Positions 35,691 through 44,564 of a DNA stretch of 64,000 nucleotides are shown one piece after another; the stretch's first letter is position 1, and every line of letters starts with the position of its first letter. The position numbers were made by a program, and so were the translations under genes. The DNA lies in assembly GCF_039545035.1 (NCBI RefSeq), contig NZ_BAABRO010000001.1:434001-498000 (forward strand), given 5' to 3'. Source of the stretch: Novipirellula caenicola (GTDB taxonomy: Bacteria; Planctomycetota; Planctomycetia; Pirellulales; Pirellulaceae). The notes under the pieces are model-generated. The model saw only the letters and a list, made by a program, of their open reading frames with translations. It was not told where the DNA came from and did not search any database.

Positions 35691-37943
35691 ATGCAACGTA
35701 CGATGCCTCATTACGCCCACAGCCTGCCCGATGAACCGAACCGAGATTTGTGGGAACCGCTTGGGGATCATGAGCAAACCGTAGCCCGTCTTTCGGCTAG
35801 CTTTTTAAAACGCATTGATGCTGGACTTGCCCCGTGGGGTGATCTGCTCGGTCGGTGGCATGATATCGGAAAGTATAGCGACGACTTTCAAAATTACTTA
35901 GCTTCCGCTGGCAGTTCGGATGTTCACCATTCAGAAATTTCGGGCAAAGTCGATCATTCGACTGCAGGTGCCCAGTTGGCCTATGGCAAGTCTTCGCCCC
36001 TTGGAAAATTGATTGCCTATACCTTGGCGGGACATCACGCGGGTTTGCCGGATTGGGATGTGGCGACGGGGCAATCAGGCTTGAAGCAACGACTCGACAA
36101 AAAAATTCCGTGTTGGCGGAAGGAGGTGACTAAGGAGCTAGAAGCAATGGAGCTGCCGAAATCGATTCCTGTTCGTTCACCTCAAGCGTGCGAGACGTTT
36201 TGCAAGCATCGCATCGCTTCGTTCCGAGTTGCTTTTTTGACTCGCGTGATGTTTTCAGCCTTGGTCGACGCTGACTTTTTGGCCACCGAATCGTTCATGG
36301 CGCCCGAGCAATCAATCATTCGACCAAACGTTTCCGCAAACATTGCCGATTTGTCTAAAGCAATCGACAAACACCTTGAACGCCTTCGAGCTGATGCCAA
36401 ACCTTCACCGGTCAATAAGATTCGCAACGAAGTTAGCAAAGCATGTGTCGATGCCGCTGAACTTAACCCCGGACTGTTTTCTCTGAACGTCCCCACAGGT
36501 GGTGGCAAAACGCTTGCGTCCTTGCAATTCGCACTGCGACATGCCGCGCATCACGGACTCGATGGTGTCGTCGTCGGCATTCCGTTCACGAGCATCATTG
36601 AACAGAACGCGAAGGTGTATCGCGGTGTATTCAACTCGCTTGGGGAAGGTGTTGTGCTGGAACATCACAGCAACACTGACCCTGAACAGGAAACCACTCA
36701 AAGTCGTCTGCAATCAGAGAATTGGGACGCGCCGTTGGTGGTCACCACCAACAATCAACTCTTTGAATCGCTGTTTGCGTGTCGAACCTCACGCTGCCGA
36801 AAACTTCACCGGATCGCACGGCGGGTGATCATCCTGGACGAAGTGCAATCGTTGCCAGTCGATTTGTTGACGCCCACATTGTTGGCCATTCGCGAATTGG
36901 TCGAATCGTTCGGCTGCACGGTCGTGCTTTGCACCGCCACCCAGCCAGCGTTAGAGTGGCAAGACGACTTTGCGATCGGCTTGCACAAGATCCGCAACAT
37001 CATTCCGACGTCTGAGAAACTGCACGAACGATTGCGTCGGACAACCGTGCAGCCGATCGGTTCGCTTTGCGACGAGGAACTTGTCGCCCGGATCGATGCC
37101 GAAAACCAGGTCCTTTGCATTGTCAACACGCGGCCACACGCAAGCAAACTGTTTTCGGAACTCAGGGAGTCCAACGCGAACTTTCACTTGAGCACGCGAA
37201 TGTGCGCCGCGCACCGACTGCATGTGCTCGATGGACAGATTCGTCCCCGACTGGAACAGGGTTCACCGTGTCGTGTCATTAGCACCCAATTAATTGAAGC
37301 CGGGGTGGACGTCGACTTCCCAGTCGTGTTCCGCGACGTGTGTGGCATTGATTCGTTGACACAGGCGGCGGGACGTTGTAACCGCGAGGGACGCGCCGCC
37401 CAAGGCAACGTGTACTTTTTCCAAGGCGAGCGACGACCACCGCCAGGCACGCTGCGAATGTCGGCCGATCACGGTCTAGAAATCGCTCGTCACTTCGACG
37501 ATCTATTAAGCCCTGAGGCCAACGAAGCGTACTTCCGCTTGCATTATTGGCAACAAAAGGATCGCTGGGATTTCCGTCAGGTGATGGACGCGATCGGACG
37601 TGATCCAAACAGTATGGAATTCCAGTTTCGTCAGATCGCCGATCGTTATCGCTTCATCGAAGAAGAGGCCGAAACACTCTATGTGCCCTGGAAAAAAGGC
37701 GAGCAATTAATCCGAAGCCTTAGCGAATCGGACTATCCGCCCGACCGAAAGCTGCGACGTCGTTTGCAGCGTTATTCGATCAACCTACGCCGTCACGAAA
37801 TGGCGCAACTTCACGCCGCGGGCGCGGTTCTCTCGTTTCATGGTTACGCCACGCTGACTCAACCACACTTGTACGATAAGAAAACCGGCCTGACGCTGCT
37901 GAAAGCCGACGGAATTGTCCCGCCAAGTGATTTGATGTGCTAA
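35691..37943 (+). CDS. cas3: Cas3 nuclease-helicase (type I-C)
   Basis: This 750-residue protein degrades DNA after recruitment by the type I interference complex. The N-terminal HD nuclease domain shows GRWHDIGKYSDDFQNYL, VDHSTAGAQLA and AGHHAGLPDW. The helicase part has Walker A NVPTGGGKTLASL (about 266), a DEVQ box IILDEVQSLP (about 382), motif III CTATQPALEW, and the C-terminal motifs STQLIEAGVDVDFP and QAAGRCNREG. A second in-frame ATG at 35703 could be the true start, since neither ATG has a clear Shine-Dalgarno. It is separated from cas5c by 240 bp. Confidence 0.96.
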   Translation: MQRTMPHYAHSLPDEPNRDLWEPLGDHEQTVARLSASFLKRIDAGLAPWGDLLGRWHDIGKYSDDFQNYLASAGSSDVHHSEISGKVDHSTAGAQLAYGKSSPLGKLIAYTLAGHHAGLPDWDVATGQSGLKQRLDKKIPCWRKEVTKELEAMELPKSIPVRSPQACETFCKHRIASFRVAFLTRVMFSALVDADFLATESFMAPEQSIIRPNVSANIADLSKAIDKHLERLRADAKPSPVNKIRNEVSKACVDAAELNPGLFSLNVPTGGGKTLASLQFALRHAAHHGLDGVVVGIPFTSIIEQNAKVYRGVFNSLGEGVVLEHHSNTDPEQETTQSRLQSENWDAPLVVTTNNQLFESLFACRTSRCRKLHRIARRVIILDEVQSLPVDLLTPTLLAIRELVESFGCTVVLCTATQPALEWQDDFAIGLHKIRNIIPTSEKLHERLRRTTVQPIGSLCDEELVARIDAENQVLCIVNTRPHASKLFSELRESNANFHLSTRMCAAHRLHVLDGQIRPRLEQGSPCRVISTQLIEAGVDVDFPVVFRDVCGIDSLTQAAGRCNREGRAAQGNVYFFQGERRPPPGTLRMSADHGLEIARHFDDLLSPEANEAYFRLHYWQQKDRWDFRQVMDAIGRDPNSMEFQFRQIADRYRFIEEEAETLYVPWKKGEQLIRSLSESDYPPDRKLRRRLQRYSINLRRHEMAQLHAAGAVLSFHGYATLTQPHLYDKKTGLTLLKADGIVPPSDLMC

Positions 37944-38014
37944 GGCGGTGCCAGTGCTTCGTGGAGGAGTTTTTGATCAGCGATGGTTTCCCCGGTGACA
38001 CGGGATGTCAATGC

Positions 38015-38033
38015 TCCCAACCAAAGGTTGGGA
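38015..38033 (+). terminator. Hairpin between cas3 and cas5c
   Basis: TCCCAACC-AAA-GGTTGGGA is a perfect 8-bp stem with a 3-nt loop, 72 bp after the cas3 stop. No T-run follows. It may terminate or attenuate transcription from cas3, which would separate it from the downstream cas genes. Confidence 0.4.
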
Positions 38034-38120
38034 TGCCAATTACGACCAAATTCGGAAGTGGATCGGCCGCGGTTGCGATGTTGCATTCAAGTCTCGCGAC
38101 AATCGATTCATTTACAACCC

Positions 38121-38147
38121 TTGACACGCGGAGTCAGTGCGTAGAGA
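38121..38147 (+). promoter_or_regulatory. Weak promoter candidate upstream of cas5c
   Basis: TTGACA at 38121 and TAGAGA at 38142 are spaced by 15 bp, shorter than the usual 17, ahead of the cas5c Shine-Dalgarno AGAGGA. The -35 is a perfect match and the -10 is poor. Confidence 0.25.
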
Positions 38148-38183
38148 ACTAACACGAAGTTTCAAAGAAGATCAGAGGAATCG

Positions 38184-38855
38184 ATGGACCTATCAAAAAA
38201 TCGAGTTGCCCTGCGAGTTTGGGGCGACTTTGCCTGTTTCACCCGGCCTGAGATGAAGGTCGAACGTGTGTCATACGACGTGATCACGCCATCGGCTGCG
38301 CGCGGTGTACTAGAGGCCATCTATTGGAAGCCAGAGATCGTTTGGGTCATTGATCGGCTACATGTTCTGAAGCCGATCCGTTTCACCAACATTCGCCGCA
38401 ATGAACTCGGTAGCGTCGGCCCTTCGGAACGGACCCTGAAACCGTACTTGAGCGGCACTAAAACCGAACCATTGATGCAAATCATTGAAGACGATCGTCA
38501 ACAACGGGCCGCAACACTGTTGCAAGGCGTCGAGTATTTGATCGAAGCACACTACGAAGTCCGCAGTGGCAACGAACCGCCGCAAAAGCACTTCGAGATG
38601 TTCAAACGCCGGGCATCCAAAGGTCAGTGCTTTCAACAACCCTATCTCGGTTGTCGTGAATTCGTCGCAGATTTTGCGTGGCACGAAGGAGATGGGCCGG
38701 CGGTAGATGAATCGCTAAAGGGCAAGCGTGATTTGGGGTTCATGCTGCACGACATTGACTTTGAGCACGAGATGACACCCAAGTTCTTTCGCGCGACCAT
38801 GATCGACGGTGTGATTGAGGTTCCGCGGATTCAAAGCGGTGAGGTGCGGTCATGA
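38184..38855 (+). CDS. cas5c: Cas5c (Cas5d), crRNA-processing endonuclease of type I-C
   Basis: The 223-residue protein begins [20 protein letters not shown], with the typical Cas5c segments [20 protein letters not shown] and [10 protein letters not shown]. In type I-C systems, which lack Cas6, this protein cleaves the repeat hairpin and stays on the 5' handle of the crRNA. AGAGGA precedes the ATG. It overlaps cas8c by ATGA, so the two are coupled. Confidence 0.95.
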   Translation: MDLSKNRVALRVWGDFACFTRPEMKVERVSYDVITPSAARGVLEAIYWKPEIVWVIDRLHVLKPIRFTNIRRNELGSVGPSERTLKPYLSGTKTEPLMQIIEDDRQQRAATLLQGVEYLIEAHYEVRSGNEPPQKHFEMFKRRASKGQCFQQPYLGCREFVADFAWHEGDGPAVDESLKGKRDLGFMLHDIDFEHEMTPKFFRATMIDGVIEVPRIQSGEVRS

Positions 38856-40603
38856 TCTTGCAACGCTTGTGCGAGTATTACGACGTTATCGACGCTGACC
38901 CGGAAATCGAAATCGCTCAGGAAGGCTTCGCTCCGCAAAAAGTCACGTTTGAAATTGTGCTTTCTCGCGATGGTGGTGTTGCAGCGATCAATGATCTGCG
39001 AACGACCGAAGGGAAACGCAAGATCCCCCGCTCACTTCGGTTGCCATTCGAGGGACGAACCAGCGGCGTGAAAGCGATGTTCCTATGGGACAAAGCGGAG
39101 TACTTGCTGGGCTACCTGTCGCCAGAACTTCGTGATCCTCCAAACGGTGAGAGTGAATCAGATGAAAAGAAGCGGCTGAAGAAGATCGACCGCGTTTTGA
39201 AATGTTTCGAAGCATCCAAACAAACGCACTTGGAATTCGCCGATTCGATTGACGACGAGGACTACAAAACTCTCTGCAAGTTTTACAGCGGTTGGCAACC
39301 AATCGAGCTGACGGGTGAACAGTTAAAACTGATTGATGAACTCGGACCCGGATTTGGAGTTTTTCGAATTGATGGTAAAAAAAGGTATATCCACGACTCA
39401 ATACAAGCCAAACGTTTTTGGAGTCGACAGCAGTCATACGCGACAGCGTCTGCATCAACGATGTGCTCGATAACTGGAGTAGTTGGACCGCTCGCGCGGC
39501 TTCACCTTCCGATTAAAGGACTGTATGACCAAAAGAAATTCGGTCCACTTGTTTCCTATAACGAATCTTCATTTGAGAGTTTCAATCGAAAGAAAGGTGG
39601 CAATGCAACAGTGAGTGAACAGGCCGCGTTTAAATACGCGACCGCGCTGAATCACCTTCTCGATCGGAAAAATAACCGGACCATCCAAGTTGGCGACGCG
39701 ACCTGCGTCTTCTGGTCCAATGCGAAAGACACGATCGCTGAAGATGTGTTTTCCTTCGGACTTGATCCAGACCGCTTCGAAGACGAAGGGCGGGCTGCGG
39801 CAATTGGCAATGTGCTCAGCCAAGCCATGGACGGCAACGCAGTTTTGCCAGAACCCGGTGCCGCCTTTCATGTGCTCGGTTTGTCCCCAAACGCCTCACG
39901 GCTATCAATACGGTTTTGGATCTCCGGTTTGGCAATCGAGATGGTTTGCCGAGTCGCTGAACATCAACGAAGGCTTGAGATCGTTCGTGGCGGCAAGGAT
40001 TCCGATTGGGTTCCGCTGTGGATGATCCTCGCCCAAACGGCTCGCGAATCCAAAGAAGTGCCACCGCTGCTTGGCGGCGCTTTGCTTCGCAGCGTTCTTA
40101 CAGGCGGTCGCTATCCCGAGGCCCTACTTGCCGCAATCCTGCGTCGCGTCCGTGCCGAACAAGAAATTCGACATGTCAAGGCAGCCACGATCAAAGCGAT
40201 TTTGAACCACAACCACCACAAGGAGATTTCAGTCATGCTCGACCCCGAACGTCCCGACCCCGCCTATCAGCTCGGGCGACTGTTTGCATGCCTGGAACGC
40301 GCGCAAGAAGACGCCCTACCCGGCCTCAATGCCACGATCAAAGATCGCTACTTCGGAGCGGCATCTTGCACACCTGGAACGGTCTTCCCTCGCCTTATCC
40401 GAATGAACCAGCACCACATCGGTAAGCTCGAAGGCGGTAAGAAGGTTGTCACTGAAAAACGAATCCAAGAAATCATGGGACGACTGCATGATTTCCCCTC
40501 GCATCTTGGAATCGTTGACCAAGGTCTGTTTTCGATCGGTTACTACCACCAACGGCAAGATTTCTTCGCGAAGAAAGAAAAACCGACTGAAACCAACCAG
40601 TAA
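38852..40603 (+). CDS. cas8c: Cas8c (Csd1), large subunit of the type I-C complex
   Basis: The 583-residue protein shows Csd1 landmarks: [13 protein letters not shown] at the start, [49 protein letters not shown] and [18 protein letters not shown]. It recognises the PAM and supports target binding in the Cascade complex; in several I-C systems an internal start also yields a small subunit (Cas11c). Methionines in the C-terminal third could serve for that, but no strong internal ribosome-binding site was verified. It is coupled to cas5c by a 4-bp overlap, and 50 bp separate it from cas7c. Confidence 0.95.
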   Translation: MILQRLCEYYDVIDADPEIEIAQEGFAPQKVTFEIVLSRDGGVAAINDLRTTEGKRKIPRSLRLPFEGRTSGVKAMFLWDKAEYLLGYLSPELRDPPNGESESDEKKRLKKIDRVLKCFEASKQTHLEFADSIDDEDYKTLCKFYSGWQPIELTGEQLKLIDELGPGFGVFRIDGKKRYIHDSIQAKRFWSRQQSYATASASTMCSITGVVGPLARLHLPIKGLYDQKKFGPLVSYNESSFESFNRKKGGNATVSEQAAFKYATALNHLLDRKNNRTIQVGDATCVFWSNAKDTIAEDVFSFGLDPDRFEDEGRAAAIGNVLSQAMDGNAVLPEPGAAFHVLGLSPNASRLSIRFWISGLAIEMVCRVAEHQRRLEIVRGGKDSDWVPLWMILAQTARESKEVPPLLGGALLRSVLTGGRYPEALLAAILRRVRAEQEIRHVKAATIKAILNHNHHKEISVMLDPERPDPAYQLGRLFACLERAQEDALPGLNATIKDRYFGAASCTPGTVFPRLIRMNQHHIGKLEGGKKVVTEKRIQEIMGRLHDFPSHLGIVDQGLFSIGYYHQRQDFFAKKEKPTETNQ

Positions 40604-40653
40604 TTTCTTACGCCCCTTTCTCGACTTCAATTCTCCCTTCCAAGGATTCATCG

Positions 40654-41508
40654 ATGGACCATCGATACGATTTTGTTTTCTTGTTTGATGTCACTGACGG
40701 CAACCCCAATGGCGACCCAGATGCGGGCAACCTTCCACGCGTCGATCCGGAAACCGGACACGGACTTGTCACCGATGTTTGTTTGAAACGAAAGATTCGC
40801 AATTACGTCGCCAACGTGAAGGACGAGACGCCACCGTTTGAAATTTACGTAAAAGAGCGTGCCGTGTTGAACAATCAACACTCCCGAGCCTATGAAGCGT
40901 TGAAGTTGGACGCTGCAAAAGCGAAACGCACCGAGGTTGATCAATGTCGCGATTGGATGTGCCAAAATTTCTATGACGTTCGCGCGTTCGGTGCGGTGAT
41001 GAGCACTAAGGTCAATTGTGGCCAAGTGCGAGGTCCGGTTCAAATGGCGTTCTCGCGAAGCATTGACCCAATTGTCTCGCTAGAACATTCAATCACACGC
41101 TGTGCTGTCGCCACGGAAAAAGAAGCTGAAAAACAGGACGGCGACAATCGAACAATGGGACGTAAATTCACCGTACCCTACGGCATGTATCGCTGTCACG
41201 GCTTTATCAATCCATTTTTCGCACGTCAGACCGGTTTCGGCGAAGAGGATTTGCAACTTTTCTGGAAGTCGCTGCAAAACATGTTTGAACTGGATCGCTC
41301 GGCCAGCCGTGGGCAGATGACGCCACAAGTATTGGTCGTTTTTCAACATGACGAAGCATTGGGCAACGCCCCGGCTCACCAGCTACAAAAACGCGTCAGC
41401 GTTGTTCGCAAAGATGCCACAACGCCGGCACGTTCAAGCGACAACTACGACATCCAAATTGACGAAACCGAGTTGCCCGCAGGTATCTCGATTCATCGTA
41501 TGTTTTGA
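40654..41508 (+). CDS. cas7c: Cas7c (Csd2), backbone subunit
   Basis: The 284-residue RAMP protein begins [20 protein letters not shown], which with [20 protein letters not shown] is the Csd2 signature. [20 protein letters not shown] and [14 protein letters not shown] follow. Several copies coat the crRNA spacer to form the complex filament. AAGGA upstream of the ATG is a good Shine-Dalgarno. In the usual I-C order cas4 comes next; here a divergent two-gene insert of about 800 bp lies between. Confidence 0.96.
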   Translation: MDHRYDFVFLFDVTDGNPNGDPDAGNLPRVDPETGHGLVTDVCLKRKIRNYVANVKDETPPFEIYVKERAVLNNQHSRAYEALKLDAAKAKRTEVDQCRDWMCQNFYDVRAFGAVMSTKVNCGQVRGPVQMAFSRSIDPIVSLEHSITRCAVATEKEAEKQDGDNRTMGRKFTVPYGMYRCHGFINPFFARQTGFGEEDLQLFWKSLQNMFELDRSASRGQMTPQVLVVFQHDEALGNAPAHQLQKRVSVVRKDATTPARSSDNYDIQIDETELPAGISIHRMF

Positions 41509-41548
41509 TTGTTTTGATTCATTTTATCGAGACGCTGCAGCCTGATAT

Positions 41549-41812
41549 TCAATCGGTGTGAGCGTCTCCGATCGGAGACGATGTCAGAGAGATCCGCCTG
41601 GACTGACCCGAGTGCTCGGGGATCACGCCGATTGAAAAACGTCTGGACTGCCCGTCGATGATGGTTTCGACAAACGCTTCACCACCAGGAACCGGTTCGG
41701 GCCGCTTCAGCAAAATGATTTCACCACCGACCTGCCCCAGCTCATACCGTTTTCCGGCACAATGCAGCCATAACTCAACTTTGGCAGAATGACATCGATT
41801 GGGAGCAATCAT
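41549..41812 (-). CDS. Hypothetical 87-residue protein inside the cas operon, antisense
   Basis: The reverse-strand product reads VELWLHCAGKRYELGQVGGE, then IILLKRPEPVPGG and VETIIDGQSRRFSIGV, a regular alternation of hydrophobic and polar residues like a small beta-sheet protein. I cannot name the family. Codon composition looks like that of real planctomycete genes. Its start codon overlaps that of the kinase-like gene on the other strand (CATG at 41810-41813), and its 3' end faces cas7c across 40 bp. It may be a partner of the kinase-like protein or simply cargo of the same insertion. Confidence 0.6.
   Translation of the reverse strand: MIAPNRCHSAKVELWLHCAGKRYELGQVGGEIILLKRPEPVPGGEAFVETIIDGQSRRFSIGVIPEHSGQSRRISLTSSPIGDAHTD
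41563..41580. repeat. Perfect 18-bp palindrome between convergent cas7c and the 87-residue gene
   Basis: CGTCTCCGATCGGAGACG is fully self-complementary. It lies in the last codons of the minus-strand gene and 55 bp after the cas7c stop. It could be a protein-binding site or help end transcription from both sides. Confidence 0.55.
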
Positions 41813-42305
41813 GGAACTACCTGCGGGTTATGAAAAACAGATTGAAATCTATCGGGAACGCTTTGATGTCGAACTGCTCGACTCACTTGGCACCGGTACT
41901 CAGGGTACCGTGTTCACCGCGCAAAGTCCACGTCACCCCACCTTCTACGCGGTCAAATTTCATCTCCGGAAAGTGGCGTACGAACGCGAAGTCGGTGTCT
42001 ATCTTCGCCTTCAAGACCTGGAAGTAACCGAAGTCTGCGGCCACCAAGTCCCGCAATTGCTTGCGTATGACGACGAATTGCTCACGATTGAAATGACCAC
42101 GGTCAGTCCGCCATTCTGTCTCGATTTTGGCGGCGCCTACTTGGACCAACCGCCAGATTACACGCCCGAAGTATGGCGGGATTGGCGAGAAGAAAAATCC
42201 GAGGATTTTGGAGACAATTGGCCCGCCGTTTTAGAAATCCTCGATGAATTTCGGTGGATGGGAATCCACATCGCCGACGTAAATCCTGGTAACATTCGTT
42301 TTTGA
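41811..42305 (+). CDS. Short protein-kinase-like protein inside the cas operon
   Basis: The start is ATG 41811 after GGGAG, giving 164 residues. A glycine-rich loop LGTGTQGTVFTAQ is followed by a VAIK-like lysine in FYAVKFH, an acidic helix with YEREVGVYLRL and a catalytic-loop-like segment IHIADVNPGNIRF with the Asp and Asn of the HRDxxxxN motif. The protein ends right there, so the DFG metal-binding segment and the rest of the C-lobe are absent. The next gene, cas4, begins 13 bp later, leaving no room for a longer reading. A minimal kinase, a pseudokinase or a nucleotide-binding sensor are all possible. No link to CRISPR immunity has been shown. Confidence 0.65.
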   Translation: MELPAGYEKQIEIYRERFDVELLDSLGTGTQGTVFTAQSPRHPTFYAVKFHLRKVAYEREVGVYLRLQDLEVTEVCGHQVPQLLAYDDELLTIEMTTVSPPFCLDFGGAYLDQPPDYTPEVWRDWREEKSEDFGDNWPAVLEILDEFRWMGIHIADVNPGNIRF

Positions 42306-42318
42306 GGCTGCCTGAACC

Positions 42319-43017
42319 ATGACCTACCTCGACGACGATCTGCTGCCCATCTCGGCGCTCCAGCACTACCTGTTTTGCCCCCGGCAATGTGCGTTGATTC
42401 ACTTGGAACAGGTTTGGGCGGAAAACCATTTGACGATGGAGGGGTTGCTTTTGCACGAGCGGGCAGATTCGCCGACGCACGAGACACGACCTCGGGACGC
42501 TGGCGGTTCCGTCCGAGTGGAACGGGCGCTGCCGATCCGGTCGCTCGAATTGGGGTTGATCGGTAAGGCCGATATCGTGGAATTCCATCACGCTGGTCGA
42601 TCCCAACAATCGGGAGTGTCGCCCGCAGCCCCGCGGATCATCCCGGTCGAGTATAAACGTGGCAAACCGAAAGCGAATGATTGTGATCGCGTTCAATTGT
42701 GCGCTCAGGCGATGTGCTTGGAGGAAATGTGTGCCACCGAGGTTACCGAAGGTGCGCTGTTTTATGGCACCCGACGCCGGCGAACCGACGTCGTCTTTGA
42801 TGACGATCTTCGTCGACGCACGACGCAAACGATTGATGCGTTGCGAGCCATGATCCAAAAACGCGTGACTCCCGCCGCCGTTCGCACCAAGGCGTGTGAC
42901 AAGTGCTCACTGATCGATCTCTGTTTGCCTGACGTCACCAGCGGTCAACGTAGCGTATCGCGATTCATCAGCCGGCAACTGGCCTCCCACCTTCAAGACG
43001 ATAAATTGGACGCATGA
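42319..43017 (+). CDS. cas4: Cas4 exonuclease
   Basis: The 232-residue RecB-family protein has an N-terminal Cys pair in [13 protein letters not shown], nuclease motifs IGKADIVEF and [23 protein letters not shown], and C-terminal cysteines in [10 protein letters not shown]. Together the cysteines would hold a [4Fe-4S] cluster. Cas4 trims and selects prespacers with the correct PAM, working with Cas1-Cas2. The gene overlaps cas1 by ATGA. Confidence 0.95.
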   Translation: MTYLDDDLLPISALQHYLFCPRQCALIHLEQVWAENHLTMEGLLLHERADSPTHETRPRDAGGSVRVERALPIRSLELGLIGKADIVEFHHAGRSQQSGVSPAAPRIIPVEYKRGKPKANDCDRVQLCAQAMCLEEMCATEVTEGALFYGTRRRRTDVVFDDDLRRRTTQTIDALRAMIQKRVTPAAVRTKACDKCSLIDLCLPDVTSGQRSVSRFISRQLASHLQDDKLDA

Positions 43018-44039
43018 AACGTCACCTCAACACGCTGTTTGTGACCACCGAAGGCAGTTACTTGGCCAAGGACGGTGCTGCTGTGCAAGTGCGGTTCGAG
43101 AAGAAAACGCTGCTACGTGTGCCACTGCACAATCTTGATGGCATTGTGTGCTTTGGTCGGGTCGGATTCAGTTCGCAATTGGCGGCGGCCTGCGCTGAAG
43201 CCGGTGTGTCGATTTCATTGATGTCGCCACATGGACGGTTTCGAGCCGCCGTGGTCGGATTCTCGCCGGGCAACGTGTTGCTTCGTCGCCAGCAGTATCG
43301 GGCAGCCGATGATGCGGAAGCGACCGCACGGATCGCTCGTAATTGCATCACTGGCAAAATTGCGAATTGTCGCAGCGTGCTGCTGCGGGCGGCTCGTGAC
43401 GTGAGGGAGGAAGACCGAGCAGGCCGGTTGAAGCTGGCAGCAAAGCAGCTAGCACCGATCCTGCGGCGTGTCGCGAAGGCCGATGACGCGGACACGGTGC
43501 GCGGGTATGAGGGCGAGTCGGCTTCAAAATACTTCGCGTCGTTTGGCGATTTGACATCCGTCAACGCGTTTCAAATGAACAATCGATCGCGTCGTCCACC
43601 GCTGGATCCAATCAACGCACTGCTTTCGTTCCTCTACGCGATGTTAGCGCATGATGCCCGGAGTGCTTGTGAAGCCTGTGGACTGGACGCTGCGGTGGGG
43701 TTTTTACATCGTGATCGCCCGGGTAGACCAGGTTGTGCGTTGGATTTGATGGAAGAATTTCGCCCGGTTTTGGCGGACCGATTGGCCTTCTCGCTAATCA
43801 ATCGAAAGCAGGTCAGCTCGAAAGGGTTTGAGGTGACATCATCAGGTGCGGTGCGAATGGATGACAAGACCCGCAAAACCGTGCTGACCGCGTATCAAAC
43901 TCGAAAGCAGGATACCATCGAACATCCGTTTTTGGGCGAAAAAACAACGATGGGACTATTGATCCATCTGCAGGCTCGGTTGCTTGCGAGGCATCTGCGA
44001 GGTGATTTGGACGAATACCCCGCGTTCATTTGGAAGTGA
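43014..44039 (+). CDS. cas1: Cas1 integrase
   Basis: The 341-residue protein begins [20 protein letters not shown], a typical I-C Cas1 start. The metal-binding catalytic residues are visible as Glu in [13 protein letters not shown], His in [12 protein letters not shown] and acidic residues in [18 protein letters not shown]. It integrates new spacers with Cas2. It is coupled to cas4 by a 4-bp overlap. Length and motif spacing are normal. Confidence 0.97.
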   Translation: MKRHLNTLFVTTEGSYLAKDGAAVQVRFEKKTLLRVPLHNLDGIVCFGRVGFSSQLAAACAEAGVSISLMSPHGRFRAAVVGFSPGNVLLRRQQYRAADDAEATARIARNCITGKIANCRSVLLRAARDVREEDRAGRLKLAAKQLAPILRRVAKADDADTVRGYEGESASKYFASFGDLTSVNAFQMNNRSRRPPLDPINALLSFLYAMLAHDARSACEACGLDAAVGFLHRDRPGRPGCALDLMEEFRPVLADRLAFSLINRKQVSSKGFEVTSSGAVRMDDKTRKTVLTAYQTRKQDTIEHPFLGEKTTMGLLIHLQARLLARHLRGDLDEYPAFIWK

Positions 44040-44087
44040 ACGCCAGTAGGGTTACCCCAGTGAAATGAGCACGACCCAAAGGTGACG

Positions 44088-44384
44088 ATGATGGTGATGT
44101 TGGTGACGTATGACGTGAGCACGGCCAGCGCGGCGGGAAAGCGTCGTTTGCGGATGATTGCGAAAATTTGCTTGGATTATGGCCAGCGTGTGCAGAACAG
44201 CGTTTTTGAGCTGGATTTGGATCACGCCAAGTGGGTGGAATGCCGTGCACGGTTGTTGGAAGCGATGGAGCCAGAGGAGGACAGTTTGCGCTTTTACCGA
44301 CTGGGCAATCAGTGGCGAGAGCGGGTGGAGCACATTGGCACGAAGCCCTCAACGGACCTCAGCGGTGGCACACTGCTGGCGTGA
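44088..44384 (+). CDS. cas2: Cas2
   Basis: This 98-residue ferredoxin-like protein starts MMVMLVTYDVSTASAAGKRR, with RMIAKICLDYGQRVQNSVFE following, the usual Cas2 pattern including the Asp after the first strand. I chose ATG 44088 because AAAGG lies 5 bp upstream; GTG 44082 and ATG 44091 are alternatives. It bridges Cas1 dimers during spacer integration. Confidence 0.95.
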   Translation: MMVMLVTYDVSTASAAGKRRLRMIAKICLDYGQRVQNSVFELDLDHAKWVECRARLLEAMEPEEDSLRFYRLGNQWRERVEHIGTKPSTDLSGGTLLA

Positions 44385-44564
44385 TCGCGAACGTGAAGCG
44401 CGCACGCCAATGCCGTCAGGTTCGCGACAGCCGTTTCGCCCCGCCCTGGACGACACCTTCTCAATTTGAGCTTGCAAACGAAGCCGTTGTGTACTGCTCT
44501 ACACCTCTGGTTCGCGAATCGTTACGTTTAAATGCAGCATTGGCCGCACTGAGCGACCACCGCA
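44385..44564 (+). promoter_or_regulatory. CRISPR leader
   Basis: These 180 bp lie between cas2 and the first repeat. They are non-coding and become A+T-richer near the array (TTACGTTTAAATGCAGCA about 40 bp before it). Orientation is supported by the repeat ending ATTGAAAC and by degenerate repeats at the opposite end. The array promoter and integration signals should lie here. Confidence 0.7.

Noticed and set aside
41811-42305. Anti-CRISPR or Cas accessory identity for the kinase-like gene
   Set aside because: Position alone does not show this, and no anti-CRISPR or named accessory family is recognisable in the sequence.
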